64,000 nucleotides of DNA from Kerstersia similis. GTDB taxonomy: Bacteria > Pseudomonadota > Gammaproteobacteria > Burkholderiales > Burkholderiaceae_B. The DNA lies in assembly GCF_965139615.1 (NCBI RefSeq), contig NZ_CBCSIQ010000006.1:1-64000 (forward strand), written 5' to 3'. This document shows positions 51,421 through 60,437 of this stretch, piece after piece; the first letter of the stretch is position 1; each line of letters opens with the position of its first letter. The notes below the pieces were generated by a model that searched no databases, was not told where the DNA came from, and saw only the letters and a program-made list of their open reading frames with translations. Both the position numbers and the translations under genes were made by a program.

Positions 51421-52103
51421 CCCAGGCAGCAGCCACCCCGTCCAGCGACACCCTGACACTGGCGTTGTCCAAAGGACGCATCTTCGAGGAAACGCTGCCT
51501 CTGCTGGCAGCTGCGGGCGTGGAAGTCACGGAAGACCCTGAAAAGTCCCGCAAGCTCATCCTGCCGACCAGCGACCCCGGCCTGCGCCTGCTGATCGTGC
51601 GCGCCTCCGATGTCCCCACCTACGTTCAGTACGGCGCCGCCGATTTCGGCATTGCCGGCAAAGATGTGCTTTACGAGCACAATGCCCACGACGAAGGCGG
51701 TGGCCTGTACCAGCCCATCGACCTGAACATTGCCCGCTGCAAACTCAGCGTGGCCGTCCGCCAGGGCTTTGACTACGGCGCCGCCATCCACCCCGGCGCC
51801 CGCCTGCGCGTGGCCACCAAATACGTGCAAGCAGCGCGCGAACACTTCGCCGCCAAAGGCATGCACGTCGATATCATCAAACTCTACGGTTCGATGGAAC
51901 TGGCGCCGCTGGTCGGGCTGGCTGATGCCATCGTCGATCTGGTGTCCACCGGTGGCACCTTGCGCGCCAATAATCTGGTCGCCGTGGAAGATGTCATGCC
52001 GATTTCCTCGCGCCTGATCGTCAACCGCGCCTCGCTCAAAACCCGTGGCGCCCGCCTGCAACCCTTGCTGGATGCCTTCGCGCAAGCCAGCCTGCCGGCC
52101 TGA
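51417..52103 (+). CDS. hisG: ATP phosphoribosyltransferase, short form
   Basis: A 228-residue catalytic subunit for the first step of histidine synthesis (ATP plus PRPP). LALSKGRIFEETLPLLAAAG and IVDLVSTGGTLRANNLVAVED are family motifs. It lacks the regulatory C-terminal domain, so the short-form heteromeric enzyme needs HisZ, which is not in this window. The start is in the ATGA overlap with murA; the longer frame from 51165 is a murA shadow. After hisG the operon is interrupted by about 300 bp and a desaturase gene. Confidence 0.97.
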   Translation: MTQAAATPSSDTLTLALSKGRIFEETLPLLAAAGVEVTEDPEKSRKLILPTSDPGLRLLIVRASDVPTYVQYGAADFGIAGKDVLYEHNAHDEGGGLYQPIDLNIARCKLSVAVRQGFDYGAAIHPGARLRVATKYVQAAREHFAAKGMHVDIIKLYGSMELAPLVGLADAIVDLVSTGGTLRANNLVAVEDVMPISSRLIVNRASLKTRGARLQPLLDAFAQASLPA

Positions 52104-52111
52104 ATGACACA

Positions 52112-52148
52112 CCACGGCACCGTTGCTGGGAACGCAGCGGTACCGTGG
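52112..52148 (+). terminator. Hairpin after hisG
   Basis: A long stem (CCACGGCACCG pairing with CGGTACCGTGG, one mismatch) just after the hisG stop. No T-run follows, so its strength as a terminator is doubtful. The rest of the 295-bp gap before the desaturase holds a possible promoter and no gene. Confidence 0.4.
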
Positions 52149-52245
52149 AATACCATACCAGCTTTCAGCTTTTCGACAGGAAATAGGCGGACAGCGTACA
52201 ATGGGGCCCGTTGCCGGCCACCCCAAGGGTGACATGTAACGGTCA

Positions 52246-52274
52246 TTTACGACTGTTATCTTATCCTGTCATAT
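52246..52274 (+). promoter_or_regulatory. Possible promoter of the desaturase gene
   Basis: TTTACG, 17 bp, TCATAT in an AT-rich part of the gap is a modest sigma-70 match. If real, transcription starts near 52281, which would exclude the ATG at 52273 and favour the GTG start at 52399. Confidence 0.3.
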
Positions 52275-52398
52275 GGCTACGCAAGTCATGTGCCACATGG
52301 CCGGCATCCGTCCAGGAGACAGGCGCGCCCAGTATCGGCGCGGCGCCATCGCGCATTCCAGGTCTTCTGCCTGTTTCTTTTTTTTCTGCAAGCAGCCT

Positions 52399-53481
52399 GT
52401 GACCGCAACAAACACGACGCCCCTGGCGCCCGACGAACCGCTCCCGCACCGCAAGATCATTCGTAGCTGGACTACGCCCTTCGCCAAGCGCTCTACCGCC
52501 TTTGCACTGTTTCTTACCCTCTTCGAATTCATCATCTATGGCCTGGCAATCGCCGCCACGGTCTGGTTCGAAAACCCCATCCTGAAGATCGTGATGGGCA
52601 TGGTGACCGGCTTCATCATCGGCCGCCTGTTCATCCTGGGGCATGACGCCTGCCACCAATCCTTCACCGACCACCGCCGCCTGAACCGCTGGTTGGGCCG
52701 CCTGCTGTTCCTGCCGTCGCTGACACCCTACAGCCTGTGGGATGTCGGCCATAACGTCGTGCACCATGGCTATTCAAACCTCAAGGGCTTCGACTTCGTC
52801 TGGTGCCCCAAAACGATAGAGGAATACCAGGCCATGAGCCGCGGCCAGCGCATCCTGGAGCGCCTCTACCGCAGCGGCTGGTGCCCCTGGCTCTATTACC
52901 TGGTGGAAACCTGGTGGCGCCGCATGTATTTCCCCAGCAAAAAGGAAATGCCGACGCGTCGCCGCGTGTTCATCCTGGATGGCATCCTGGTAACGGTGGC
53001 CGGCTTCCTCTGGATCGGCGCGCTGGTCTGGGCTGCCATCGCCACGCAGCAATCCGTCTGGCTGACGCTGTTCGCCGGCTTTGTCGTCCCGTTCATCTTC
53101 TGGAACGGCATGATCGGCATGGTGATCTACATCCAGCACACCCACCCGGAAATCGAGTGGTACGAAAACAAGGAAGAATGGGCCGCCTCGCAGCCCTTCG
53201 TTTCCACCACCGTCCACCTGACCTTCAAGTATTTCGGCCGCCGTCTGCTGCATAACATCATGGTGCACACCGCGCACCACGTGGACATGAGCATTCCGCT
53301 GTACCGGCTGCCCGAAGCACAGAAGCGCCTGGAAGAGATGCTGCCCGGCCGCATCGTGATCCAGTACTTCTCCTGGCGCTGGTACTTCAAGTGCGCCCGC
53401 CATTGCAAGCTGTACGACTACGCCAACAAACGCTGGCTGGACTTCAAAGGCACGCCCCAGCCTGTCTTTGAAGCAAAATAA
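52399..53481 (+). CDS. Membrane fatty-acid desaturase
   Basis: A 360-residue integral membrane di-iron desaturase. The three histidine boxes are present: HDACHQS, HNVVHHGYS and HTAHHVD. Several membrane helices flank them. The GTG at 52399 (VTATNTTPLAPDEPLPHRKIIRSW) is preferred because homologues I recall start about 15 residues before the RKIIRSW block and the 42 upstream residues from ATG 52273 include an odd FFFFC run. It introduces a double bond into acyl lipids; the position is not readable. It interrupts the his gene order between hisG and hisD. Confidence 0.85.
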   Translation: MTATNTTPLAPDEPLPHRKIIRSWTTPFAKRSTAFALFLTLFEFIIYGLAIAATVWFENPILKIVMGMVTGFIIGRLFILGHDACHQSFTDHRRLNRWLGRLLFLPSLTPYSLWDVGHNVVHHGYSNLKGFDFVWCPKTIEEYQAMSRGQRILERLYRSGWCPWLYYLVETWWRRMYFPSKKEMPTRRRVFILDGILVTVAGFLWIGALVWAAIATQQSVWLTLFAGFVVPFIFWNGMIGMVIYIQHTHPEIEWYENKEEWAASQPFVSTTVHLTFKYFGRRLLHNIMVHTAHHVDMSIPLYRLPEAQKRLEEMLPGRIVIQYFSWRWYFKCARHCKLYDYANKRWLDFKGTPQPVFEAK

Positions 53482-53558
53482 ACGCACAACTTGCCTTCAA
53501 GCGCCGCAGCGCCAGCCGCTGCGGCTTATACTCTAGCGGTTGATGTTCGCCTACCGCT

Positions 53559-54881
53559 GTGTCCGATACCGTGATCAATCGCCTAGACTACCGCTCTCCG
53601 GATTTCCGGAGCCGCCTGCGTACGCTGCTCGCTTTCGAGGCATCCCAGGATGCCGCCATCGAAAACACGACCCGGGATATCCTGGAAGATGTGCGTCTGC
53701 GCGGTGATGCCGCACTGCTGGAATACACCCGCCGCTTCGACCGCGTCCAGGCCGACAGCGTCGCAGCCCTGGAAATCCCCCGCGCCGACCTGCTGGCCGC
53801 GCGCGACGGCCTGCCACGCGAACAGCGCAACTCGCTGGAAGCCGCGGCGGAGCGTATCCGCGTCTATCATGAACGGCAGCGCGGCGAAAGCTGGTCCTAT
53901 ACCGAAGCCGATGGCACCCGCCTGGGCCAGAAAATCACGCCGCTGGATCGCGTCGGCCTGTATGTGCCCGGTGGCAAGGCCGCCTATCCTTCCTCGGTGC
54001 TGATGAATGCCATCCCGGCCAAGGTTGCCGGCGTGCCGGATCTCGTCATCGTCACCCCGACACCTGACGGCCTGCGCAACCCGCTGGTGCTGGCGGCAGC
54101 GGCTATCGCCGATGTCGATCGCGTCTGGGCCATCGGCGGTGCGCAAGCCGTCGCAGCCCTGGCCTACGGCACCGACAGCATCTCCCCGGTGGACAAGATC
54201 ACCGGGCCGGGCAACGCCTATGTCGCCGCAGCCAAGCGCCGTGTCTTTGGCACGGTCGGCATCGACATGATCGCGGGCCCCAGCGAAATCCTGATCATCT
54301 GTGACGGCACCACGCCTGCAGACTGGATCGCCATGGATCTGTTTTCGCAAGCCGAGCACGACGAACTGGCGCAAGCCATCCTGTTGTGCCCACACGCCGC
54401 CTACCTGGACGAAGTCGCTGCCGCTATCGAGCGCCTGCTGCCGACCATGCCGCGCGCCGACATCATCCGCAAGAGCCTGTCCGGCCGTGGCGCGCTGGTG
54501 CTGGTGCAGGATATGGAACAGGCCTGTGAGATCGCCAACGATATCGCCGCCGAACACCTGGAAATCTCGACCGAGAACCCCGAGTTCTGGGCAGACCGCA
54601 TCCGTCACGCGGGCGCCATGTTCCTGGGACGCTACAGCTCCGAGTCGCTGGGCGACTACTGTGCCGGCCCCAACCACGTGCTGCCCACCTCGCGCACGGC
54701 CCGTTTCTCGTCGCCGCTGGGAGTCTATGACTTCCAGAAGCGCTCCAGCATCATCCAGGTTTCCCATGCCGGCGCCCAGACCCTGGGGCCGCTGGCCGCC
54801 AGCCTGGCGGACGGCGAAGGCCTGCCCGCCCACGCCGGCAGTGCCCGCTATCGCCTGGAGCCTGGCTCCAGTTCTTCCTGA
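53559..54881 (+). CDS. hisD: Histidinol dehydrogenase
   Basis: A 440-residue enzyme doing the last two oxidations from L-histidinol to L-histidine with NAD and zinc. Motifs include LYVPGGKAAYPSSVLMNAIPAKVAGV, SPVDKITGPGNAYVAAAKRRVFG, the catalytic Glu/His block EHLEI and PNHVLPTS. It starts at GTG 53559. The downstream gene hisB follows by 28 bp; hisC, often found between these two in Bordetella-type operons, is absent. Confidence 0.96.
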   Translation: MSDTVINRLDYRSPDFRSRLRTLLAFEASQDAAIENTTRDILEDVRLRGDAALLEYTRRFDRVQADSVAALEIPRADLLAARDGLPREQRNSLEAAAERIRVYHERQRGESWSYTEADGTRLGQKITPLDRVGLYVPGGKAAYPSSVLMNAIPAKVAGVPDLVIVTPTPDGLRNPLVLAAAAIADVDRVWAIGGAQAVAALAYGTDSISPVDKITGPGNAYVAAAKRRVFGTVGIDMIAGPSEILIICDGTTPADWIAMDLFSQAEHDELAQAILLCPHAAYLDEVAAAIERLLPTMPRADIIRKSLSGRGALVLVQDMEQACEIANDIAAEHLEISTENPEFWADRIRHAGAMFLGRYSSESLGDYCAGPNHVLPTSRTARFSSPLGVYDFQKRSSIIQVSHAGAQTLGPLAASLADGEGLPAHAGSARYRLEPGSSSS

Positions 54882-54909
54882 TTTCCCGCTTCTGTCCAGC
54901 ACGAGTGCC

Positions 54910-55497
54910 ATGCGTACCGCCGAAATTACCCGCAACACCAATGAAACCCGCATCCGTGTGGCCGTCAACCTCGACGGCACCGGCAAGGGCAAGCTCGATA
55001 CCGGTGTTCCCTTCTTCGACCACATGCTGGACCAGATCGTCCGCCACGGCCTGATCGACCTCGATATCAAGGCCGACGGCGACCTGCACATCGACGACCA
55101 CCATACGGTGGAAGATGTCGGCATCACGCTGGGCCAGGCCTTCGCGCAAGCCGTGGGCGACAAGAAAGGCATACGCCGCTACGGCCACGCCTATGTTCCG
55201 CTGGATGAAGCACTGTCGCGCGTCGTTGTCGATTTCTCCGGGCGTCCCGGGCTTTTCTATCATGTCCCCTATACCCGCGCCCGCATCGGCAATTTCGATG
55301 TTGATCTGGCGCGTGAGTTCTTCCAGGGGCTGGTCAACCATGCCGGCATTACGCTGCACATCGACAACCTGCGCGGCGAAAACGCTCACCACCAGTGTGA
55401 AACCGTCTTCAAAGCCTGTGGACGCGCGCTGCGTATGGCCCTCGAGGCCGACGAACGCAGCGCTGGCGTCATTCCCTCGACCAAGGGTGTTCTGTAA
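54910..55497 (+). CDS. hisB: Imidazoleglycerol-phosphate dehydratase
   Basis: A 195-residue monofunctional HisB. The metal-binding histidines are in VPFFDHMLDQIVRHG, HIDDHHTVEDVGITLG and ENAHHQCETVFKACGRALR. The enteric fused phosphatase is absent. The frame is open far upstream inside hisD, but the ATG at 54910 gives the family's normal start MRTAEITRNTNETRI. It converts IGP to imidazole-acetol phosphate in the his pathway. Confidence 0.96.
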   Translation: MRTAEITRNTNETRIRVAVNLDGTGKGKLDTGVPFFDHMLDQIVRHGLIDLDIKADGDLHIDDHHTVEDVGITLGQAFAQAVGDKKGIRRYGHAYVPLDEALSRVVVDFSGRPGLFYHVPYTRARIGNFDVDLAREFFQGLVNHAGITLHIDNLRGENAHHQCETVFKACGRALRMALEADERSAGVIPSTKGVL

Positions 55498-55556
55498 GAC
55501 ACGGCGCCGCCCCTGACGGCGCCGGACATATCCACCTTCAACCGGCCAACTGACTC

Positions 55557-56222
55557 GTGAATACGATCGCCATCGTTGATTACGGCATGGGCAACTTCCA
55601 TTCCGTTGCCCGCGCCTTGCGCCACGCCGCACCCGATGCGGATATCCGTATCTGCAACCAGGCCGCCGCCATCGACGCGGCTGACCGTATCGTTTTCCCA
55701 GGCCAGGGCGCCATGCCGGATTGCATGCGCACGCTGGAACATTCGGGCCTGCTCGAAGCCGTCCTGCGCGCAGCGCGCAACAAGCCGCTGCTGGGTGTCT
55801 GCGTGGGCGAGCAAATGCTGTTCGAGCACAGCGCAGAAGGCAATACGCCGTGCCTGGGCCTGCTGCCCGGCGAGGTCAAACGCTTCCAGGGTCCGGGCTT
55901 CGCCGCCCCCCTGGACGAGCAGACGGCAACGCCGCAGGCCCGGGATGCACTGAAAGTGCCGCACATGGGCTGGAACCCGGTACGCCAGGAACGCCCCCAT
56001 CCGCTGTGGAACGGCATTGCCGACGAGACCGCTTTCTATTTTGTGCACAGCTACTACGCCGTCCCTGCCGATCCCGCACTGATTGCGGGCAGCAGCGCCT
56101 ACGGTCTGCGCTTTACCTGCGCCGTGGCTCGTGAAAATCTGTTTGCAGTACAGTTCCATCCAGAAAAAAGCGCGGCGCCAGGCTTGCGTCTTTACCGCAA
56201 TTTTGTAGACTGGAAACCTTGA
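55557..56222 (+). CDS. hisH: Imidazole glycerol phosphate synthase subunit HisH
   Basis: A 221-residue class I glutamine amidotransferase. IAIVDYGMGNFHSVARAL is the N-terminus, the nucleophile Cys is in LLGVCVGEQMLFEHS, and His/Glu are in QFHPEKS; the HSYYA block also fits. The start is GTG at 55557. The protein supplies ammonia to HisF. hisA follows by 57 bp. Confidence 0.95.
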   Translation: MNTIAIVDYGMGNFHSVARALRHAAPDADIRICNQAAAIDAADRIVFPGQGAMPDCMRTLEHSGLLEAVLRAARNKPLLGVCVGEQMLFEHSAEGNTPCLGLLPGEVKRFQGPGFAAPLDEQTATPQARDALKVPHMGWNPVRQERPHPLWNGIADETAFYFVHSYYAVPADPALIAGSSAYGLRFTCAVARENLFAVQFHPEKSAAPGLRLYRNFVDWKP

Positions 56223-56279
56223 ACCAAGACGGGTGCGTGGCTCGCCCCCTTCACACTTCCCTACATTACCTCTGACATC

Positions 56280-57020
56280 ATGCTGCTGATCCCCGCCATC
56301 GACCTCAAAGACGGGCAATGCGTGCGCTTGCGCCAAGGCGATCTCGATGACGCCACCGTCTTCTCCACGGAACCCGCCGCCCAGGCACAGCATTGGCTGG
56401 ATCTCGGCGCACGCCGCCTGCATCTGGTCGATCTGAATGGCGCCGTTGCCGGCAAGCCGCGCAATGAAGCATCCATCCGCGCCATCGTGGAAGCCGTCGG
56501 CAACGACATCCCTGTCCAGATCGGTGGCGGCATCCGCGACCTGGATACCATCGAACGCTACCTGGATTTCGGTATCCGCTACGTCATCATCGGTACCGCT
56601 GCCGTCAAGAATCCCGGCTTCCTGCAAGATGCCTGCAGCGCCTTCCCCGGCAGCGTGATCGTCGGCCTGGACGCCAAGGACGGCAAGGTTGCCACTGATG
56701 GCTGGAGCAAGCTAACCGGCCAGAACGTCGTCGATCTTGCACGCAAGTTCGAGGATTATGGCTGCGAAGCCATTATTTACACCGATATCGGCCGCGATGG
56801 CATGCTGTCTGGCGTGAACATCGAAGCAACGGTACGTCTGGCCAACAGCGTGCGCATCCCTGTCATCGCCTCCGGTGGCGTGACCGACCTGCGCGACATC
56901 GAAGCGCTGTGCGCGGTCGAACAGGAAGGCGTTTCCGGCGTCATCCTGGGCCGCAGCATCTACGAAGGCACCCTGGACTTCGCCGCTGCCCAGGATCTTG
57001 CAGACGAACTGCAGCCATGA
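56280..57020 (+). CDS. hisA: Phosphoribosylformimino-5-aminoimidazole carboxamide ribotide isomerase
   Basis: A 246-residue beta-alpha barrel starting MLLIPAIDLKDGQCVRLRQGD, with the phosphate-binding QIGGGIRDLDTIERYLD and ASGGVTDLRDIEAL. It opens the ProFAR ring before HisHF. Its stop is overlapped by hisF (4 bp, ATGA). Confidence 0.96.
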   Translation: MLLIPAIDLKDGQCVRLRQGDLDDATVFSTEPAAQAQHWLDLGARRLHLVDLNGAVAGKPRNEASIRAIVEAVGNDIPVQIGGGIRDLDTIERYLDFGIRYVIIGTAAVKNPGFLQDACSAFPGSVIVGLDAKDGKVATDGWSKLTGQNVVDLARKFEDYGCEAIIYTDIGRDGMLSGVNIEATVRLANSVRIPVIASGGVTDLRDIEALCAVEQEGVSGVILGRSIYEGTLDFAAAQDLADELQP

Positions 57021-57835
57021 GCACCGACAACGCCAGCAACGCCACCAGTGGCCTGACGCGACGCATCATTCCCTGCCTGGATGTCACCGCAGGCCGGGTG
57101 GTCAAGGGCGTCAATTTCGTCAATCTGGTCGATGCCGGCGACCCCGTCGAAATCGCCCGCCGCTATGACACCCAGGGCGCCGACGAACTGACCTTCCTCG
57201 ACATCACCGCCACCAGCGATGGCCGCGACCTGATCCTGCCCATCATCGAACAGGTCGCCTCGCAGGTTTTCATTCCGCTGACTGTCGGCGGCGGGGTGCG
57301 CGTCGTCGCCGATATCCAGCGCCTGCTCAATGCCGGCGCCGACAAGGTGTCGATCAACAGCGCTGCCATCAGCAACCCTGAACTGGTACGCGACGCCGCC
57401 AATTACCATGGCTCACAGTGCATCGTCGTCGCCATCGACGCCCGCCGCGCCCCTGATGCCGCAGATGGCACGCCGCGCTGGGAGGTCTATAGCCACGGCG
57501 GCCGCAAGGCCACCGGCCTGGATGTCGTGGAATGGGCCCGCCGCATGGCCAGCTACGGCGCCGGAGAAATCCTGCTGACCAGCATGGATCGCGACGGCAC
57601 CCGCTCCGGTTTCGACCTGGCCCTGACGCGCGCTGTTTCGGACGCCGTGCCGGTACCCGTTATTGCCTCAGGCGGCGTGGGCGGCCTGCAGGATCTGGCG
57701 GATGGCCTCACCGAAGGCGGCGCCAGCGCCGTGCTCGCGGCCAGCATTTTCCACTACGGCCAGCACACGGTGGGCGAAGCCAAGGCCTACCTGGCTGAAC
57801 GCGGCATTCCCGTCCGCCTGGAGACCCGCGCATGA
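57017..57835 (+). CDS. hisF: Imidazole glycerol phosphate synthase subunit HisF
   Basis: A 272-residue barrel enzyme. TRRIIPCLDVTAGRVVKGVNF is the canonical start, followed by LTVGGGVRVVADIQRLL and VPVIASGGVGGLQDLADGL. HisF makes IGP and AICAR using ammonia from HisH. It starts in an ATGA overlap with hisA and ends in a 4-bp overlap with hisI. Confidence 0.96.
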   Translation: MSTDNASNATSGLTRRIIPCLDVTAGRVVKGVNFVNLVDAGDPVEIARRYDTQGADELTFLDITATSDGRDLILPIIEQVASQVFIPLTVGGGVRVVADIQRLLNAGADKVSINSAAISNPELVRDAANYHGSQCIVVAIDARRAPDAADGTPRWEVYSHGGRKATGLDVVEWARRMASYGAGEILLTSMDRDGTRSGFDLALTRAVSDAVPVPVIASGGVGGLQDLADGLTEGGASAVLAASIFHYGQHTVGEAKAYLAERGIPVRLETRA

Positions 57836-58242
57836 GCCCATCCCAACCTGCCTGGCTGGCCCAGGTGTCCTTCGACGAAAATGGCCTGATCCCGGCCATT
57901 GCCCAGGACGCCGCCACCGGCCGCATCCTGATGTTCGCCTGGATGAACGAAACCTCCCTGCGCGAAACCGTCGCCACTGGCATCGCGGTATATTGGTCGC
58001 GTTCGCGCGGCAAGCTCTGGCGCAAGGGCGAATCCTCCGGGCACACGCAGCATGTGCAGGAAATCCGGCTGGATTGCGACAACGATGTCATCCTGCTGCA
58101 AGTCGAGCAGCATGGCGGCATTGCCTGCCACACGGGCCGGGAAAGCTGTTTCTACCAACGCCTGGAAGGCCAGGACGATCAGGCACGCTGGGTCACCACC
58201 GACCCCGTGCTGAAAAACCCCGACGACATTTACCACTCATGA
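57832..58242 (+). CDS. hisI: Phosphoribosyl-AMP cyclohydrolase
   Basis: A 136-residue monofunctional HisI. DVILLQVEQHGGIACHTGRESCFYQ contains the zinc-binding cysteines and histidines, and ATGRILMFAWMNETSL is the conserved N-terminal region. hisI and hisE are separate genes here, as in many betaproteobacteria. Overlaps hisF and hisE by 4 bp each. Confidence 0.95.
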   Translation: MSPSQPAWLAQVSFDENGLIPAIAQDAATGRILMFAWMNETSLRETVATGIAVYWSRSRGKLWRKGESSGHTQHVQEIRLDCDNDVILLQVEQHGGIACHTGRESCFYQRLEGQDDQARWVTTDPVLKNPDDIYHS

Positions 58243-58580
58243 ACACCGCATCCGAAATCCTGCGCCGCCTGGCCGACACCCTGGAAAGCCGGTTGCCTGC
58301 CCATGGCGGCGACCCGGCCAGCTCCTATACGGCCAAGCTGCTGCACAAGGGCCCGGATGCCTTCCTGAAAAAAATCGGCGAAGAAGCCACGGAAGTCGTC
58401 ATGGCGGCCAAGGACAACGATGCCGAAAAACTGGTCAATGAAACCGCCGACCTTTGGTATCACAGCCTCGTAGCGCTAACATATTATGGCAAGCGTCCGG
58501 AAGATGTGCTTGCCGAACTGGCCCGCCGCGAAGGCCTGTCCGGCCTGGAAGAAAAGGCGCGCCGGCCCCTTGAGTCATAA
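58239..58580 (+). CDS. hisE: Phosphoribosyl-ATP pyrophosphatase
   Basis: A 113-residue HisE of the MazG-like fold: KIGEEATEVVMAAKDND and NETADLWYHSLVAL hold the acidic metal-binding residues. It starts in an ATGA overlap with hisI. It removes pyrophosphate from PR-ATP. About 97 bp separate it from tatA, with no gene visible between them. Confidence 0.95.
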   Translation: MNTASEILRRLADTLESRLPAHGGDPASSYTAKLLHKGPDAFLKKIGEEATEVVMAAKDNDAEKLVNETADLWYHSLVALTYYGKRPEDVLAELARREGLSGLEEKARRPLES

Positions 58581-58677
58581 TGCTGTCATCCAGTTGGGTA
58601 GAATGGTGGCCTTCGAACTCGTAATACCTGGGCTGCGTTTAGCGCGCCCATCCATCTGACCCGCACGGAGAATCCAC

Positions 58678-58914
58678 ATGGGTAGCTTCAGTATCTGGCA
58701 TTGGTTGATCGTCCTCTTGATCGTCGCCTTGGTCTTCGGCACCAAGAAACTGCGCAATATGGGCCAGGATCTGGGTGGTGCTGTCAAAGGTTTCAAGGAT
58801 GGCATGAAGGAAGCCTCCTCGGAGACCGACGAGAAAATCGACGCTCCCACCCCGCGCGTCAGCCAGGGCGACACCATCGACGTCCAGGCACGCGAAAAGT
58901 CCGGCGACAAGTGA
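58678..58914 (+). CDS. tatA: Twin-arginine translocase subunit TatA
   Basis: A 78-residue protein: one N-terminal membrane helix (IWHWLIVLLIVALVFGTKKL) followed by an amphipathic helix (NMGQDLGGAVKGFKDGM) and an acidic tail. It forms the Tat pore that exports folded proteins. The start follows GGAGAATCCAC. It leads the tatABC run directly after hisE. Confidence 0.95.
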   Translation: MGSFSIWHWLIVLLIVALVFGTKKLRNMGQDLGGAVKGFKDGMKEASSETDEKIDAPTPRVSQGDTIDVQAREKSGDK

Positions 58915-58970
58915 GCGCCTGACTCGCTGACTGCCGGCCACACCTGACAACCTCTATCGCCTGACGTTCA

Positions 58971-59552
58971 ATGTTCGATATCAGCTTCACAGAACTGCTG
59001 GTCATCGGTGCCGTCGCGCTGGTCGTGATCGGCCCGGAACGACTGCCCAAGGTGGCGCGTACCGTCGGCCATCTGCTTGGTCGTGCCCAGCGTTACGTCA
59101 GTGACGTCAAATCGGACATTCAGCGCGAGATGGAGCTGGATGAACTGAAGAAGTTCAAGGCCCAGATGGACGAGGCCGCCAGCAGCCTGAAAACCTCGCT
59201 GCGCGAAGCCGAAAGCAGCATACGGCAGCCGTTGGATCAGTTCCAGGACGAAGTCTCGAAGCTGGCAAGCACGGCCACCGCCATGCCGCAGCAGGAGCCG
59301 CCTTCCGCGCCGGAAACGGCGCTGCAGGGCCCGGCCGCGCCAGTTGTCGCAACCACAGACAGCACAAGCGGCGCCAGCGGCAAAAACAGCGCAAGCAGCC
59401 ACAACGGTGAAATTGGCACGGATGCGCCACCGACTGCCCACCCGGCGCCTGACACGCAGCCCCCGAAGGATGCCACCGCGCCGTCACCCGATGACAAACC
59501 GGCTGCCCCCTCTGCCACGCCTCCCTCATCACCCTCCGGTACCGCGTCGTGA
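58971..59552 (+). CDS. tatB: Twin-arginine translocase subunit TatB
   Basis: A 193-residue TatB: MFDISFTELLVIGAVALVVIGPERLPKVARTVGHLLGRAQ is the family N-terminus, and the rest is an amphipathic stretch then a long disordered Ala/Pro/Ser/Thr-rich tail (about residues 100-193), common in betaproteobacterial TatB. It forms the substrate receptor with TatC and overlaps it by 4 bp (the GTGA junction). Confidence 0.94.
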   Translation: MFDISFTELLVIGAVALVVIGPERLPKVARTVGHLLGRAQRYVSDVKSDIQREMELDELKKFKAQMDEAASSLKTSLREAESSIRQPLDQFQDEVSKLASTATAMPQQEPPSAPETALQGPAAPVVATTDSTSGASGKNSASSHNGEIGTDAPPTAHPAPDTQPPKDATAPSPDDKPAAPSATPPSSPSGTAS

Positions 59553-60310
59553 CGGAAGAACACCTGCAGCAAGACAGCTTCATTTCCCACCTGGTTGAAC
59601 TGCGTTCGCGCCTGATGAAGGCCGGCGGCGCTGTGCTGGCCTGCTTCATCGTCCTGTTCATGTGGCCGGGGGCTTCCGCCATCTATGACATTCTGGCGCA
59701 GCCCATGCTCGACGCCCTGCCGCAAGGCACGCGCATGATCGCCACAGGCGTCATCACGCCGTTCATGGTGCCGGTCAAGGTCACGATGCTGCTGGCGCTG
59801 GTCATCGCGCTGCCCGTGGTGCTCTACCAGGCCTGGGCTTTCGTCGCGCCTGGGCTGTACCGCCATGAAAAACGCCTGGCCTTGCCGCTGATCATCTCCA
59901 GCACGCTGCTGTTCCTGGCCGGCATGGCGTTCTGCTACTTCGTCGTTTTCAAAACGGTATTCCAGTTCATTGCCTCGTTCGCGCCGCAATCCATCACGCC
60001 AGCCCCCGATATCGAAGCCTATGTCGGCTTTGTCATGACCATGTTCCTGGCCTTCGGCATTACGTTCGAAGTGCCGGTAGCCGTCGTGCTGCTGTTGCGC
60101 ACGGGCCTGACCACGCTCGACAAGCTCAAGCAGGCACGGGGCTATGTCATCGTCGGCGCCTTCATCATCGCCGCCGTCGTCACGCCGCCGGATGTCGTCA
60201 GCCAGTTCATGCTGGCCGTGCCGCTGTGCCTGCTCTATGAAGTCGGCCTGTTGCTTGGCCGTTTCATCGCCAAACCCAGCAAAGAGAACAGCGGCGAACT
60301 GATGCCCTGA
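59549..60310 (+). CDS. tatC: Twin-arginine translocase subunit TatC
   Basis: A 253-residue six-helix membrane protein. SFISHLVELRSRLMKAGGAVL and the conserved FVAPGLYRHEKRLALPLIISS and FGITFEVPVAVVLLL identify TatC, the receptor for twin-arginine signal peptides. It starts at GTG 59549, overlapping tatB by 4 bp, and ends the run. Confidence 0.96.
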   Translation: MTEEHLQQDSFISHLVELRSRLMKAGGAVLACFIVLFMWPGASAIYDILAQPMLDALPQGTRMIATGVITPFMVPVKVTMLLALVIALPVVLYQAWAFVAPGLYRHEKRLALPLIISSTLLFLAGMAFCYFVVFKTVFQFIASFAPQSITPAPDIEAYVGFVMTMFLAFGITFEVPVAVVLLLRTGLTTLDKLKQARGYVIVGAFIIAAVVTPPDVVSQFMLAVPLCLLYEVGLLLGRFIAKPSKENSGELMP

Positions 60311-60312
60311 CG

Positions 60313-60343
60313 CAGCGCTGCCGCGCTGTAGCTCCCCTTTTTT
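60313..60343 (+). terminator. Weak terminator after tatC
   Basis: A short stem CAGCGC-TGCC-GCGCTG just after the tatC stop is followed, after a 9-base gap, by six T. It probably ends the his-tat transcript; the gap makes it a weak call. Confidence 0.4.
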
Positions 60344-60437
60344 CGGCGCCCGGGCACCCGCCCGGCAGCCTGAAAGAACAAGTCTGTCTGAAATGGTGCA
60401 ATCTGGCCGGTAACAAGCCGCTCAGGGCAAAACTGCG

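Noticed and set aside
52273..52398. N-terminal extension of the desaturase from ATG 52273
   Set aside because: The 42 residues include FFFFCKQ and no recognisable segment, and a possible -10 box overlaps that ATG. The GTG at 52399 gives a family-like start, though this is not certain.
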